Shown: positions 24,672-33,135 of the stretch, piece after piece
How the letters are laid out: each line of letters starts with the position of its first letter
How positions within the stretch are numbered: position 1 is the first letter of the stretch
Source of the DNA: Prescottella agglutinans
Lineage (GTDB): Bacteria > Actinomycetota > Actinomycetes > Mycobacteriales > Mycobacteriaceae
DNA length: 64,000 nt
Assembly: GCF_004011865.1 (NCBI RefSeq)
Contig: NZ_RKLP01000012.1
Location: 1-64,000 of the forward strand
Reading direction: 5' to 3'
Position numbers and translations under genes: made by a program
Notes under the pieces: generated by a model
The model's database searches: none
The model's input: only the letters and a program-made list of their open reading frames with translations
Told to the model about the DNA's origin: nothing

Positions 24672-25477
24672 GACAAAGACCTTTCGGTGTCCGTGGCGGG
24701 ACTGCACAGCACCACCAGGGGGCGCCCGGTTCGGGGGTGCGTCTGCACCAGCGCATCGAGTCCGTAGACGTCCGCGAGCAGTTCCTCGGTGAGCACGGCC
24801 CCGGGCGTGCCTTCGGTGACGACCCGGCCGTGTTGGAGGACCACCAGGTGGTCGCAGTACATCGCCGCCAGGTTCAGGTCGTGCATCGCCGCGACGGTGG
24901 TGAGGCCACGGTGACGAATCAGGTCGAGCAGGTCGAGCGACGCGGAGACGTCCAGGTGGTTGGTGGGCTCGTCGAGCAGCACGACACAGGGGCGCTGCGC
25001 GAAGGCCCGGGCGAGCTGTGTCTTCTGCTTCTCGCCCCCGGACAGGCTCTGCCACAACCGGTGTCGCAGTTCGGTGATCCCGGCCATCGCCAGGCTCTCG
25101 GTGACCACGTCGGCGGTGCCGATCGCGGCCGGTCGGGCCCAGCCACCACGGTGCGGGATCACGCCGAGTTCGACGATCTGCTCCACCGTCAGTTCCAGTT
25201 CGGTCGCCGAATGCTGTTCCACCAGTGCAACGGTCCGGGCGAACTCGCGACGATTCATCTCGGTCGCAGGCTCGTCGCCGATCATCACGCGCCCGCTGTC
25301 GGGGCGGGTGAGGCGGGCCATCGCCGACAGCAGCGACGTCTTGCCGGAGCCGTTGGGGCCGATGAGTCCGGTGACCCGTCTGGACGGGGCGTGGCACGTC
25401 ACGTGGTCGAGGATGGTGGTGCCGTCCACCGACCACGACACGTCCTCGACACGGATCTCGGGCGAGTGGTGACTCAC
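24668..25477 (-). CDS. btuD: Cobalamin/iron-type ABC importer ATPase (BtuD/FecE family)
   Basis: 269 residues from GTG 25477, which overlaps the permease stop (GTGA). Motifs: Walker A GPNGSGKTS (about 39-47), Q-loop region with LVEQHSATE, signature SLSGGEKQKTQLARAFAQ, Walker B CVVLLDEPTNHLDV and the H-loop AAMHDLNLAAMY. The family energises import of cobalamin, haem or ferric siderophores. The cobalamin riboswitch at the head of the operon makes B12 or another corrinoid the likely substrate. Confidence 0.9.
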   Translation of the reverse strand: MSHHSPEIRVEDVSWSVDGTTILDHVTCHAPSRRVTGLIGPNGSGKTSLLSAMARLTRPDSGRVMIGDEPATEMNRREFARTVALVEQHSATELELTVEQIVELGVIPHRGGWARPAAIGTADVVTESLAMAGITELRHRLWQSLSGGEKQKTQLARAFAQRPCVVLLDEPTNHLDVSASLDLLDLIRHRGLTTVAAMHDLNLAAMYCDHLVVLQHGRVVTEGTPGAVLTEELLADVYGLDALVQTHPRTGRPLVVLCSPATDTERSLS

Positions 25478-26532
25478 GAGCGTGCCCCCCGGCGTCGCAG
25501 CAACACCACGAACACCGGCACGCCGACGACGGCGGTGACGATGCTGATCGGCAGTTCGCGGCCCGGCATGACGGTGCGGGCCGCGATGTCGGCCCACACC
25601 AGCAGCACCGCGCCGACGAGTGCGACGACGGGTAGCAGGCGAGCGTGCAACGGGCCGACGAGCATTCGGGCGGCGTGGGGGACGACGAGTCCGACGAACC
25701 CGATCACGCCGGCCTGCGCCACGAGGGCCGCCGTGCACAGCGACGCCACGCCGTAGAGCACCCAGCGGGACCGTTCGACGTCGGTGCCCAGGCTCGCGGC
25801 GACTCGCTCGCCGAATGCGAACGAGTCCAGCACCCGGGCGTGCGCCAGCATCACGACGGTGGTCACCGCGACCACCACGGCGAGGGTGACCAACCCCGGC
25901 CAGCGCACCCCGGCGACGGATCCGAGTGTCCATTGCAGGACGCGGTGCGCGGCGTCCCGGTCACCCAGCAGCACCAGCGCCGAGGTCACGGCCGCCGCGA
26001 ACTGGCCGACCGCGATGCCGGCGAGAACGAGGCGTCCGGGCAGGAGGGCGCCCGAGCGGGACGTCGAGATGAGGAACACCAGCAGCAGGCTGGCCAGGGC
26101 GGCGACGAACGCCGCCGCCGACACCGCGCTCAGTCCGAGGAAGCCGATCGTCCCGACCCCGGCGGTCAGCGCGAGCACCGCACCCAGCGACGCGCCGCCC
26201 GACATGCCCAGCAGATAGGGGTCGGCCAGCGCATTGCCGGTGAGCGACTGGAGGACGGCGCCGCACAACGCCAGGCCGGCGCCGACGAGCGCCGCCGCGA
26301 GCACCCGCGGAAGCCGCAGGTCGACGACGATGTGCGTCGTCAGCAGGTCGGTGCCGGGGCCGATGCCGAGACGTCCGGCGATGGCGTCGACGACGGTGCC
26401 GATCGACAGGTCGGCCGCGCCGATCGCGACGCCGGCCGCGCAGCTCACCAGGAGCAGCGCGGCCAGCGCCACCGACCAGGCGGTGGCGGTCGTCGACCGT
26501 ACCCGGGCGGGAACCCGGGTGCTCACGCTCAT
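25474..26532 (-). CDS. btuC: Cobalamin/iron-type ABC importer permease (BtuC/FecCD family)
   Basis: 352 residues from ATG 26532, overlapping the binding-protein stop (ATGA). About ten hydrophobic segments are evident, and family motifs include RLPRVLAAALVGAGLALCGAVLQ near the N-terminus, NALADPYLLGMSGGASLGA, and the coupling segment GFVGLVVPHAARMLVGP (the conserved GxxxPHxxR cytoplasmic loop). It forms a homodimer in the membrane with BtuD. Four genes are translationally linked by ATGA/GTGA overlaps. Confidence 0.93.
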   Translation of the reverse strand: MSVSTRVPARVRSTTATAWSVALAALLLVSCAAGVAIGAADLSIGTVVDAIAGRLGIGPGTDLLTTHIVVDLRLPRVLAAALVGAGLALCGAVLQSLTGNALADPYLLGMSGGASLGAVLALTAGVGTIGFLGLSAVSAAAFVAALASLLLVFLISTSRSGALLPGRLVLAGIAVGQFAAAVTSALVLLGDRDAAHRVLQWTLGSVAGVRWPGLVTLAVVVAVTTVVMLAHARVLDSFAFGERVAASLGTDVERSRWVLYGVASLCTAALVAQAGVIGFVGLVVPHAARMLVGPLHARLLPVVALVGAVLLVWADIAARTVMPGRELPISIVTAVVGVPVFVVLLRRRGARS

Positions 26533-27515
26533 GCCCGGCCGCCGCCCAGCTGCTCGCTGACGAGGGTCGCACCCTCGATCAGGCGCGGACCGGGAGTGCT
26601 CGCCGAGAACGGGACGACGACGAACGCGTTGTCGCGCACCGCCTTCAGATCCTTCAGTGCGGGATCGTTGCGGAGGTAGTTCTTCTTCTCCTCTGCGGTG
26701 TCCCACGACGCGTCGGCCAGGACGATGACGTCCGGGTTCGCGGCCAGTACCGTCTCCCAGCTGCCGTCCAGCCAGGCGCCATTGGAGTTCGCGAAGACGT
26801 TGGTGCCGCCGACCGCGTCGATGATCAGCTGCGGGCCGCCCGCGTTGCCGCCGACGTACGGGGTGTCGGTGTTGCTGTCGTACCAGAAGATCGTCTTGCC
26901 CTTCGCCGGAGCGGCGGACTCGATGCCGGCGAGGGTGGTCCGCATCTGCGCGACGACGGCGTCGGCCTCGGTCTCGCGGCCGAACAGGGTGCCGTAGTCG
27001 GTGATCTCGGTGGCGATGGAATCCCACGCGACCGGCGGGCGCGTCGACTTGTCCTTGCAGCCGAACGGCGAGACGTACGTGGCGATGCCCAGTTCGTCGA
27101 ACGACTCGTGCGAGCCGACGGCCTTGTCGTCGAACGCGCTCGAGTACGACGCCAGCACCAGGTCCGGCTTGGTCTCGAGCAGCGCCTCGCGGCTCGGGTA
27201 GTCCTTCTCGTCCAGCGCCGGAATCTGCGCGTACGTGGCCTGCCACTGCGGGGCGACGGTGTCGTCGAGGTACGCGGTGCCGACCATCTGCCCCTCGGCA
27301 CCGATCGACAGCGCCGACTCGGTGGCGCCCTGGTTGAGGGTGACGGCCCGCTCGGCCGGACCGTCGAGCGTGACGGTGCGGCCACAGTTCTGCAGGAAGA
27401 TCGACGCGGCGTCGGCGTCGGAGTCCGACGATCCGCCACACGCGGAGAGAGTGAGCGCGGCAACGATCGACACCGCCGCGGAGGAGATGACTCGGCGAGA
27501 TACAAGGGTGCGCAA
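26529..27515 (-). CDS. btuF: Lipoprotein binding protein of the cobalamin-type importer (BtuF/FepB-like)
   Basis: 328 residues if read from TTG 27515, which follows GGAAGGCGGG; an upstream in-frame ATG at 27695 lies within the riboswitch and is rejected. The signal peptide has RTLVSRR, a hydrophobic stretch and the lipobox LSACGG. The mature protein has the type III binding-protein layout: NCGRTVTLDGPAERAVTLNQ, then IPALDEKDYPSREALLETKPDLVLAS, a long helix, and AANPDVIVLADASWD. It captures corrinoid (or a siderophore) outside the membrane. Expression is probably repressed by adenosylcobalamin through the riboswitch. Confidence 0.85.
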   Translation of the reverse strand: MRTLVSRRVISSAAVSIVAALTLSACGGSSDSDADAASIFLQNCGRTVTLDGPAERAVTLNQGATESALSIGAEGQMVGTAYLDDTVAPQWQATYAQIPALDEKDYPSREALLETKPDLVLASYSSAFDDKAVGSHESFDELGIATYVSPFGCKDKSTRPPVAWDSIATEITDYGTLFGRETEADAVVAQMRTTLAGIESAAPAKGKTIFWYDSNTDTPYVGGNAGGPQLIIDAVGGTNVFANSNGAWLDGSWETVLAANPDVIVLADASWDTAEEKKNYLRNDPALKDLKAVRDNAFVVVPFSASTPGPRLIEGATLVSEQLGGGRA

Positions 27516-27559
27516 AGCGACCCGCCTTCCATGACTCGTGGAAAACGTGCAGTTCTGCG

Positions 27560-27717
27560 TCACGGCCGGTCTCCTGGCTCGGCAGGGATGACCGCCGACT
27601 ACGCCTTCCCGGATGCGCGTGCATCCAGTGGCTGGGGTCGAGCCCCTAGTAGTCGACGTACCTGCCCACAGTGGCGAGTACCGCGCCGGCTTCAACCGGA
27701 CTTCCCGAACACCGTGA
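27560..27717 (-). ncRNA. Cobalamin riboswitch
   Basis: Read on the minus strand, the element has the P1 arms TCACGG (27712-27717) and CCGTGA (27560-27565), the conserved AAGTCCGGT/AGCCGGCGCGG segment, GCCACTGTG, and the hallmark B12 box GAGCCAGGAGACCGGCC. Together these are diagnostic of the AdoCbl riboswitch. It precedes the btuF-like start by about 45 nt, so it likely blocks translation or transcription of the importer operon when cobalamin is plentiful. Confidence 0.93.
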
Positions 27718-27743
27718 CGACATCGTGAAGAATAGACGACCGG

Positions 27744-29192
27744 TCAGGCGGCGCTGCCCGCCTTGTCTGCTTTCGCGGACCGCGGCATCAGCGCCGACGA
27801 CAGTGTCAGCAGCACCGCGACGCCGACGATGCCGATGAAGACGAGGTGGATCGCGTCGGCGAGATCCGTCGGATCCGGCTCCGCGGCGTCGCCGACACGT
27901 GAGTTGACGAGGGCGCCGAACACCGCGATCCCGATGGCGCTGCCGATCGAGCGGGCGAACATGTTCGTCGACGTCACCACCCCGCGTTCGCTCCAGTCGA
28001 CGCTGGACTGCGCCGCGATGAGCGTCGGCGTGGCGATCAGGCCGAGGCCCGATCCGATGACGAAGCTGACGGCACCGACGTGCCACACGGCGGACGCGGA
28101 CGACAGCAGCGTCAGCAGCACCGAACCGACGACCACCAGGGCGCTGCCGATCAGCGGGGTGGTGCGGAAGCCGACTCGCAGGTACAGCCGCCCGGCCTGG
28201 GACGCCGCCAGCGGCCAGCCGATGCTGAGCACCGCCAGCGCGAACCCCGCGACCAATGCGCCCGTGCCGAGCGCACCCTGCACGAAGGTGGGCACGTAGG
28301 ACGTCAGACCCGTGACGATCGCGCCGACCGCCATCGACGCCAGGCTGCTCGCGACGACGACCCGGCGGGTGAGCATGTGCAGCGGCAGGATCGGATCCGC
28401 CGCGCGGCGCTCGACGAGGACGAACGCGCCGAGGAGAACAGCGCCGACGACGAAGACACCGATTCCGGCCGGGGACACCCACGCCCACGCCTGGCCGCCC
28501 TCGAGGAGTCCGAGGATCACCAGCGTCGCGCCCGTCGTGAGCAGCACCGCGCCCGCGTAGTCGGTGCGCCGGCGGGTGCCGGTCCCGGTTCTCCTCGTCG
28601 TGGTCTCGGAGAACCGGCGCTGCAGCATCCACGCCGCCAGCGCACACAGCGGGAGATTGACCAGGAAGATCCAGCGCCACGACAGGTATTCGGAGAACAC
28701 ACCGCCGAGCGTCGGGCCCAGCACCGCGGACATGGCCCACACGCTGGCGATGTACGCCTGGACCTTCGCGCGTTCGGCCACGGTGTAGATGTCGCCGGCG
28801 ATCGTCATGCTCATCGGCTGTACCGCGCCGGCGCCCAGACCCTGGATCGCCCGGAACACGATCAGTGCGGGCATGCTCCAGGCCACGCCGCACAGCAGCG
28901 ACCCGACCGCGAACAGCGCGATACCCAGGTGCATGATCGGCTTGCGGCCGAAGACGTCGGCGAGTTTGCCGTAGACCGGCACCGACACGGCCTGCGCGAG
29001 CAGATAGATCGAGAACAGCCACGGGAACTGCGTGAAGCCGCCCAGGTCGCTGACGATCGTGAGCACCGCGGTCGCGATGATCGTGCTGTCGAGCGCGACG
29101 AGGGACGTGCTGAGCATCAGCGACAGCAGGATCGGGCCGCGCTCCGAACGCAGTCCCACCGATGCCCTGGCTGCGACGGTCGTGCCGGTCAT
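27744..29192 (-). CDS. MFS drug exporter, DHA2 (14-TMS, EmrB/QacA) type
   Basis: 482 residues with about 14 hydrophobic segments. Motif A is GKLADVFGRKP (loop 2-3). Motif C-like GPTLGGVFSEYLSWRWIFLVN, typical of DHA2 antiporters, sits in TM5-6, and the early LDSTIIATAV motif D1 is present. It exchanges protons for a toxic compound at the cytoplasmic membrane. It ends 27 bp before the riboswitch on the same strand, so some readthrough into the cobalamin operon is possible. Divergent from purC with a large palindrome in between. Substrate unknown. Confidence 0.93.
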   Translation of the reverse strand: MTGTTVAARASVGLRSERGPILLSLMLSTSLVALDSTIIATAVLTIVSDLGGFTQFPWLFSIYLLAQAVSVPVYGKLADVFGRKPIMHLGIALFAVGSLLCGVAWSMPALIVFRAIQGLGAGAVQPMSMTIAGDIYTVAERAKVQAYIASVWAMSAVLGPTLGGVFSEYLSWRWIFLVNLPLCALAAWMLQRRFSETTTRRTGTGTRRRTDYAGAVLLTTGATLVILGLLEGGQAWAWVSPAGIGVFVVGAVLLGAFVLVERRAADPILPLHMLTRRVVVASSLASMAVGAIVTGLTSYVPTFVQGALGTGALVAGFALAVLSIGWPLAASQAGRLYLRVGFRTTPLIGSALVVVGSVLLTLLSSASAVWHVGAVSFVIGSGLGLIATPTLIAAQSSVDWSERGVVTSTNMFARSIGSAIGIAVFGALVNSRVGDAAEPDPTDLADAIHLVFIGIVGVAVLLTLSSALMPRSAKADKAGSAA

Positions 29193-29272
29193 CCACCCTC
29201 CCGCCGATCGATCGCTAGGTCTGGAACAAGACTAATGATCTCCGGCCGGGACCATTTCCCGCCTCCACCCAC

Positions 29273-29339
29273 CCCGCGTTTTGCGCACTTGCCGCGCTTT
29301 CCCGGGCCGATTCCGGGCGACAAGTGCGCAAAACGCGGG
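29273..29339. repeat. Large nested palindrome (REP-like) in the MFS-purC intergenic region
   Basis: The arms CCCGCGTTTTGCGCACTTG (29273-29291) and its exact reverse complement (29321-29339) are separated by 29 nt that contain a second inverted repeat CCCGG/CCGGG (29301-29305, 29313-29317). It lies between divergent starts, so it is not a normal terminator position. It may be an intergenic repeat family or a cruciform/protein site. No second copy of the long arm was found in this window. Confidence 0.8.
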
Positions 29340-29394
29340 AGCGGGGGTAATAGAGCAGTCACGTGCTGTGGGGTGCGCCGATCGGGGCGACCGA

Positions 29395-29400
29395 TAGGGT
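29395..29400 (+). promoter_or_regulatory. -10 element of purC
   Basis: TAGGGT ends 7 nt before GTG 29408, the spacing of leaderless actinobacterial transcripts; GAGGAC between them could also serve as a ribosome site if transcription starts further upstream. Confidence 0.4.
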
Positions 29401-29407
29401 TGAGGAC

Positions 29408-30292
29408 GTGCGTCCTTCACTCGAGTCCTACACCCACCTGGCCGGCGGCAAGGTCCGCGATCTGTACACGATCGACGACGAGCACCTGCTGCTGGTCGCC
29501 AGTGACCGGATCTCGGCCTACGACCACGTGCTCAGCACGCCCATCCCGGACAAGGGTCGCGTGCTCACCGCGATGAGCGTGTTCTTCTTCGAGAAGCTCG
29601 GCGGCACCAACCACCTCGCCGGCGACCCGCTCGACGAGCGCATCCCCGAGGAGGTTCTCGGCCGCGCGCTGGTGGTGCGCAAGCTGAACATGCTCCCGGT
29701 CGAGTGCGTGGCCCGCGGCTACCTCACCGGGTCGGGCCTGGCGGACTACAACAGCACCGGCGCGGTGTGCGGTGTCGCGTTGCCGGAGGGTCTGGTCGAG
29801 GCCAGCCAGCTGCCCGAGCCGATCTTCACCCCCGCCAGCAAGGCCGACCTCGGCGACCACGACGAGAACATCGACTTCCAGACGGTCGTCGACAAGGTCG
29901 GCCAGGATCTCGCGGTCAAGCTGCGGGACGACACGCTCGACATCTACTTCCGGGCCGCCAGCTTCGCGCGGGACCGCGGGATCATCCTCGCCGACACCAA
30001 GTTCGAATTCGGGCTCGACGCCGACGGCAACCTGGTCCTCGCCGACGAGGTCCTCACGCCCGACTCATCGCGCTACTGGCCGGCCGACGGCTACGAGCCC
30101 GGCAAGGTGCAGCCCAGCTTCGACAAGCAGTTCGTGCGCAACTGGCTCACCAGCCCGGAGTCCGGCTGGGACCGCGCGTCGGACACGCCGCCCCCGCCGC
30201 TGCCGCAGGACATCGTCGACGCGACCCGTGCGCGCTACATCGAGGCGTACGAGCGCATCTCCGGTCTGTCGTTCGAGGATTGGGTGGGCTGA
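29408..30292 (+). CDS. purC: Phosphoribosylaminoimidazole-succinocarboxamide synthase (SAICAR synthetase)
   Basis: 294 residues. The start GTG 29408 gives [20 protein letters not shown], matching the typical actinobacterial N-terminus; the frame is open to 29363 but that part is unconserved. Signature segments: [12 protein letters not shown] near the N-terminus, [13 protein letters not shown] (ATP/CAIR binding), [10 protein letters not shown] and [14 protein letters not shown]. It catalyses ATP-dependent ligation of aspartate to CAIR in purine synthesis. Followed after 1 bp by ptrB, a neighbour also found beside purC in mycobacteria as I recall. Confidence 0.97.
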   Translation: MRPSLESYTHLAGGKVRDLYTIDDEHLLLVASDRISAYDHVLSTPIPDKGRVLTAMSVFFFEKLGGTNHLAGDPLDERIPEEVLGRALVVRKLNMLPVECVARGYLTGSGLADYNSTGAVCGVALPEGLVEASQLPEPIFTPASKADLGDHDENIDFQTVVDKVGQDLAVKLRDDTLDIYFRAASFARDRGIILADTKFEFGLDADGNLVLADEVLTPDSSRYWPADGYEPGKVQPSFDKQFVRNWLTSPESGWDRASDTPPPPLPQDIVDATRARYIEAYERISGLSFEDWVG

Positions 30293-30293
30293 G

Positions 30294-32420
30294 ATGACCG
30301 TGCCCCCGATGCTGACTCCGCCCGTCGCCAAGCGGGTGCCGTTCGAGCGGACCCATCACGGGGACACGTTCGTCGATCACTACGAGTGGTTGCGGGCCAA
30401 GGAGGACCCGGAGGTCATCGAGTACCTCGAGGCCGAGAACGCCTACACCGCTCAGCAGCTCGAGCACCTGGAGCCGTTGCGGGAGAAGGTCTTCCAGGAG
30501 ATCAAGTCGCGCACGCAGGAGACCGACATGTCGGTGCCGACGCGACTGGGTGACTGGTGGTACTACGCGCGCACCATCGAGGGCAAGCAGTACGGCGTCA
30601 ACTGCCGGTGCCCGATCTCCGGGCCCGACGACTGGACGCCGCCCGAGCTGTCGGCCGACACCGCGATCGAGGGCGAGCAGGTGCTGCTCGACGGCAACGT
30701 CGAGGCGGAGGGACACGAGTTCTTCTCCGTCGGAGCGTTCTCGGTGAGCCACGACGGCACACTGCTGGCGTACTCGGTCGACGTCGTCGGCGACGAGCGC
30801 TACACGCTGCGGTTCAAGAACCTCGCCACCGGTGAACTGCTGGCCGACGAGATCCCGAACACCGCGCCGGGCGCGACGTGGGCCGTCGACCACCGGCACA
30901 TCTTCTACCTCACGGTCGACGAGTCGTGGCGGCCCGACACGGTGTGGCGGCACAAGCTCGGCACCGGGCAGGACGAGGACGTCCAGGTCTTCCACGAGCC
31001 GGACGACCGCTACTGGGTGGCGGTCGGCTCGACGCGCAGCGAGAAGTACCTGATGATCTGGCTCGGCTCGAAGGTGACCACCGAGGGCTGGATCCTCGAG
31101 TCGGCGAACCCCGAGGGCGAGTTCCGGGTGATCCTGCCGCGCCGCGAGGGCGTCGAGTACTCGGCCGAGCACGCCGTGATCGCCGGTGAGGACCGCTTCC
31201 TGATCCTGCACAACGACGTGGTCGACGGCGAGAAGGCCGAGAACTTCGTGCTCGCGCAGGCCCCCGTCGCCGATCCGAGCGCGATGGAAATCCTTGTCCC
31301 GCACCGCCACGACGTGCGGCTCGAGGACATCGACACCTTCGCCGATCACCTCGTGCTCAGCTACCGCCGGGACGTGCTCACCCGGGTGGCGATCTGGCCG
31401 CTCACCCCCGAGGGCTACGGCGAGCTCACCGAGATGGAGTTCGACGAGGAACTGTTCTCGGTCGGCCTCGGGTCCAACCCGGAATGGGAGCAGCCGACGC
31501 TGCGGATCGGCTACACGTCGTTCATCACGCCCTCGCGCGTGTACGACTACCGCCTGGCGACCGGCGAACTGCTGCTGCGCAAGTCGCAGCCCGTGCTCGG
31601 CGGGTTCGACCCGGCCGACTACGAGCAGCACCGCGAGTGGGCCGTCGCCGACGACGGCACCCGCATCCCGCTCTCGATCGTGCGGCGCAAGGGACTCGGC
31701 GGCGATCCGGCCCCGACCCTGCTGTACGGGTACGGCTCGTACGAGGCCAGCATGGATCCCGCGTTCTCGGTCGCACGCCTGTCGCTGCTCGACCGCGGCA
31801 TGGTCTTCGCCGTCGCGCACGTCCGCGGCGGCGGTGAGATGGGCCGGCACTGGTACGAGAACGGCAAGACCCTCACCAAGAAGAACACCTTCACCGACTT
31901 CGTTGCGTGTGCACGGCATCTCGTCGACGAGGGGCGTACGACGCCAGATCAGTTGGTGGCCGACGGCGGCAGCGCGGGCGGTCTGCTGATGGGTGCGGTC
32001 GCGAACCTCGCCCCCGAACTGTTCGCGGGCATCCTCGCGAACGTGCCGTTCGTGGATCCGCTCACGTCGATCCTCGACCCGGATCTGCCGCTGACGGTGA
32101 TCGAGTGGGACGAGTGGGGCAATCCGCTCGCGGACCCGCACGTGTACGAGTACATGCGCTCGTACAGCCCGTACGAGAACGTCGAGGCCAAGGACTACCC
32201 GGCGATCCTCGCGATCACGAGCATCAACGACACCCGGGTCCTCTACGTCGAACCCGCGAAGTGGGTTGCGGCCCTGCGGTCGACGAAGACCGGCGACGCG
32301 CCGCTGCTGCTCAAGACCGAGATGAGCGCCGGTCACGGCGGCGTCAGCGGGCGGTACGAGAAGTGGAAGGAAGTCGCGTTCGAGTACGCGTGGGTGCTCG
32401 ACACGGCCGGCGCCGTGTAA
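30294..32420 (+). CDS. ptrB: Oligopeptidase B / prolyl oligopeptidase family serine peptidase (S9)
   Basis: 708 residues: an N-terminal beta-propeller (about 70-420) opening with YEWLRAKEDPEVIEYLEAEN, then an alpha/beta-hydrolase domain with the nucleophile motif GGSAGGLLMGAV (Ser near 560), the EWDEWGNP region containing the S1 acidic residues, Asp in INDTRV and the catalytic His in SAGHGGVSGRY. It cleaves short peptides after basic residues in the cytoplasm. The start ATG 30294 is 1 bp after purC. The gene is intact, whereas I recall it being split in M. tuberculosis (ptrBa/ptrBb). Confidence 0.95.
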   Translation: MTVPPMLTPPVAKRVPFERTHHGDTFVDHYEWLRAKEDPEVIEYLEAENAYTAQQLEHLEPLREKVFQEIKSRTQETDMSVPTRLGDWWYYARTIEGKQYGVNCRCPISGPDDWTPPELSADTAIEGEQVLLDGNVEAEGHEFFSVGAFSVSHDGTLLAYSVDVVGDERYTLRFKNLATGELLADEIPNTAPGATWAVDHRHIFYLTVDESWRPDTVWRHKLGTGQDEDVQVFHEPDDRYWVAVGSTRSEKYLMIWLGSKVTTEGWILESANPEGEFRVILPRREGVEYSAEHAVIAGEDRFLILHNDVVDGEKAENFVLAQAPVADPSAMEILVPHRHDVRLEDIDTFADHLVLSYRRDVLTRVAIWPLTPEGYGELTEMEFDEELFSVGLGSNPEWEQPTLRIGYTSFITPSRVYDYRLATGELLLRKSQPVLGGFDPADYEQHREWAVADDGTRIPLSIVRRKGLGGDPAPTLLYGYGSYEASMDPAFSVARLSLLDRGMVFAVAHVRGGGEMGRHWYENGKTLTKKNTFTDFVACARHLVDEGRTTPDQLVADGGSAGGLLMGAVANLAPELFAGILANVPFVDPLTSILDPDLPLTVIEWDEWGNPLADPHVYEYMRSYSPYENVEAKDYPAILAITSINDTRVLYVEPAKWVAALRSTKTGDAPLLLKTEMSAGHGGVSGRYEKWKEVAFEYAWVLDTAGAV

Positions 32421-32430
32421 CGACGCCGGC

Positions 32431-33135
32431 TCAGCGTGACGGGGAGGCCGCCCAGGTGTAGCGCACCTGCGGGCGGCCCGCCCGACCGTACTGCGTCTCC
32501 CGAGCCAGCGCGCCGTCGTCGGCGAGGCGTTCCAGGTAGCGCCACGCGGTCACCCGGGACACCCCGACGGCGGCGGCCACCTCGGCCGCCGTCACCGGTC
32601 GGTCGGCGTCGCGCACGCACGCCCCGATCAGGTCCGCAGTCTGCGGGGCAACGCCTTTCGGGGTGGTGGCCCGTTCGTCGGCGCTGCGCAGCACCGCCAT
32701 CGCCCGATCGATGTCACGCTGGCTCGCCGCGGACCCGCCCGCGGACAGCGCGTCCCGGAACTCGCGGTAGTGCTCGAGTTTGTCGCGCAGCGCCGCGAAC
32801 GTGAACGGCTTGAGCAGATACAGCACCACCCCGCGGGTGACGGCCGTCCGCACGACGTCGAGGTCGCGGTCCGACGTGACGGCGATGATGCCGGGAGTGG
32901 GGCGCAGGCCGCTCAGCGCACCCGCGAGGTCCAGTCCGCTCGCGTCGGGGAGGCCGATGTCGAGCAGGACCAGGTCGATCGGTGCGTCGGACGTGGCGGC
33001 CTCGGCCACTGCCCGCAACGCGTCGCCGGCGGTGTGCGCGACCGCGTGCACCGAGAAGCCCTCGATGCGTTCGACATACGAGCGGTGCGCCTCGGCGATC
33101 AACGGTTCGTCCTCGACGATCAGCACGCGGATCAT
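32431..33135 (-). CDS. CitB/DctR-type response regulator
   Basis: 234 residues from ATG 33135. The receiver domain (1-125) has acidic residues in VLIVEDE, the phospho-acceptor Asp59 in LVLLDIGLPD, Thr in VTSDRD and Lys109 in YLLKPF. A linker precedes a C-terminal helix-turn-helix (VTAAEVAAAVGVSRVTAWRYLERL) of the CitB/DcuR type. Its start overlaps the kinase stop (ATGA). It is expected to activate the nearby dicarboxylate carrier when phosphorylated, probably binding the inverted repeat at 34850. Tail to tail with ptrB, 11 bp apart. Confidence 0.93.
   Translation of the reverse strand: MIRVLIVEDEPLIAEAHRSYVERIEGFSVHAVAHTAGDALRAVAEAATSDAPIDLVLLDIGLPDASGLDLAGALSGLRPTPGIIAVTSDRDLDVVRTAVTRGVVLYLLKPFTFAALRDKLEHYREFRDALSAGGSAASQRDIDRAMAVLRSADERATTPKGVAPQTADLIGACVRDADRPVTAAEVAAAVGVSRVTAWRYLERLADDGALARETQYGRAGRPQVRYTWAASPSR

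Noticed and set aside
24668..27695. Hypothesis that the ABC importer is a siderophore system
   Set aside because: The protein families allow it, but the clear cobalamin riboswitch at the operon head favours a corrinoid; siderophore import is kept only as an alternative.
30147..32336. 729-codon minus-strand frame across ptrB
   Set aside because: It is antisense to the conserved S9 peptidase, with no motif or ribosome site.
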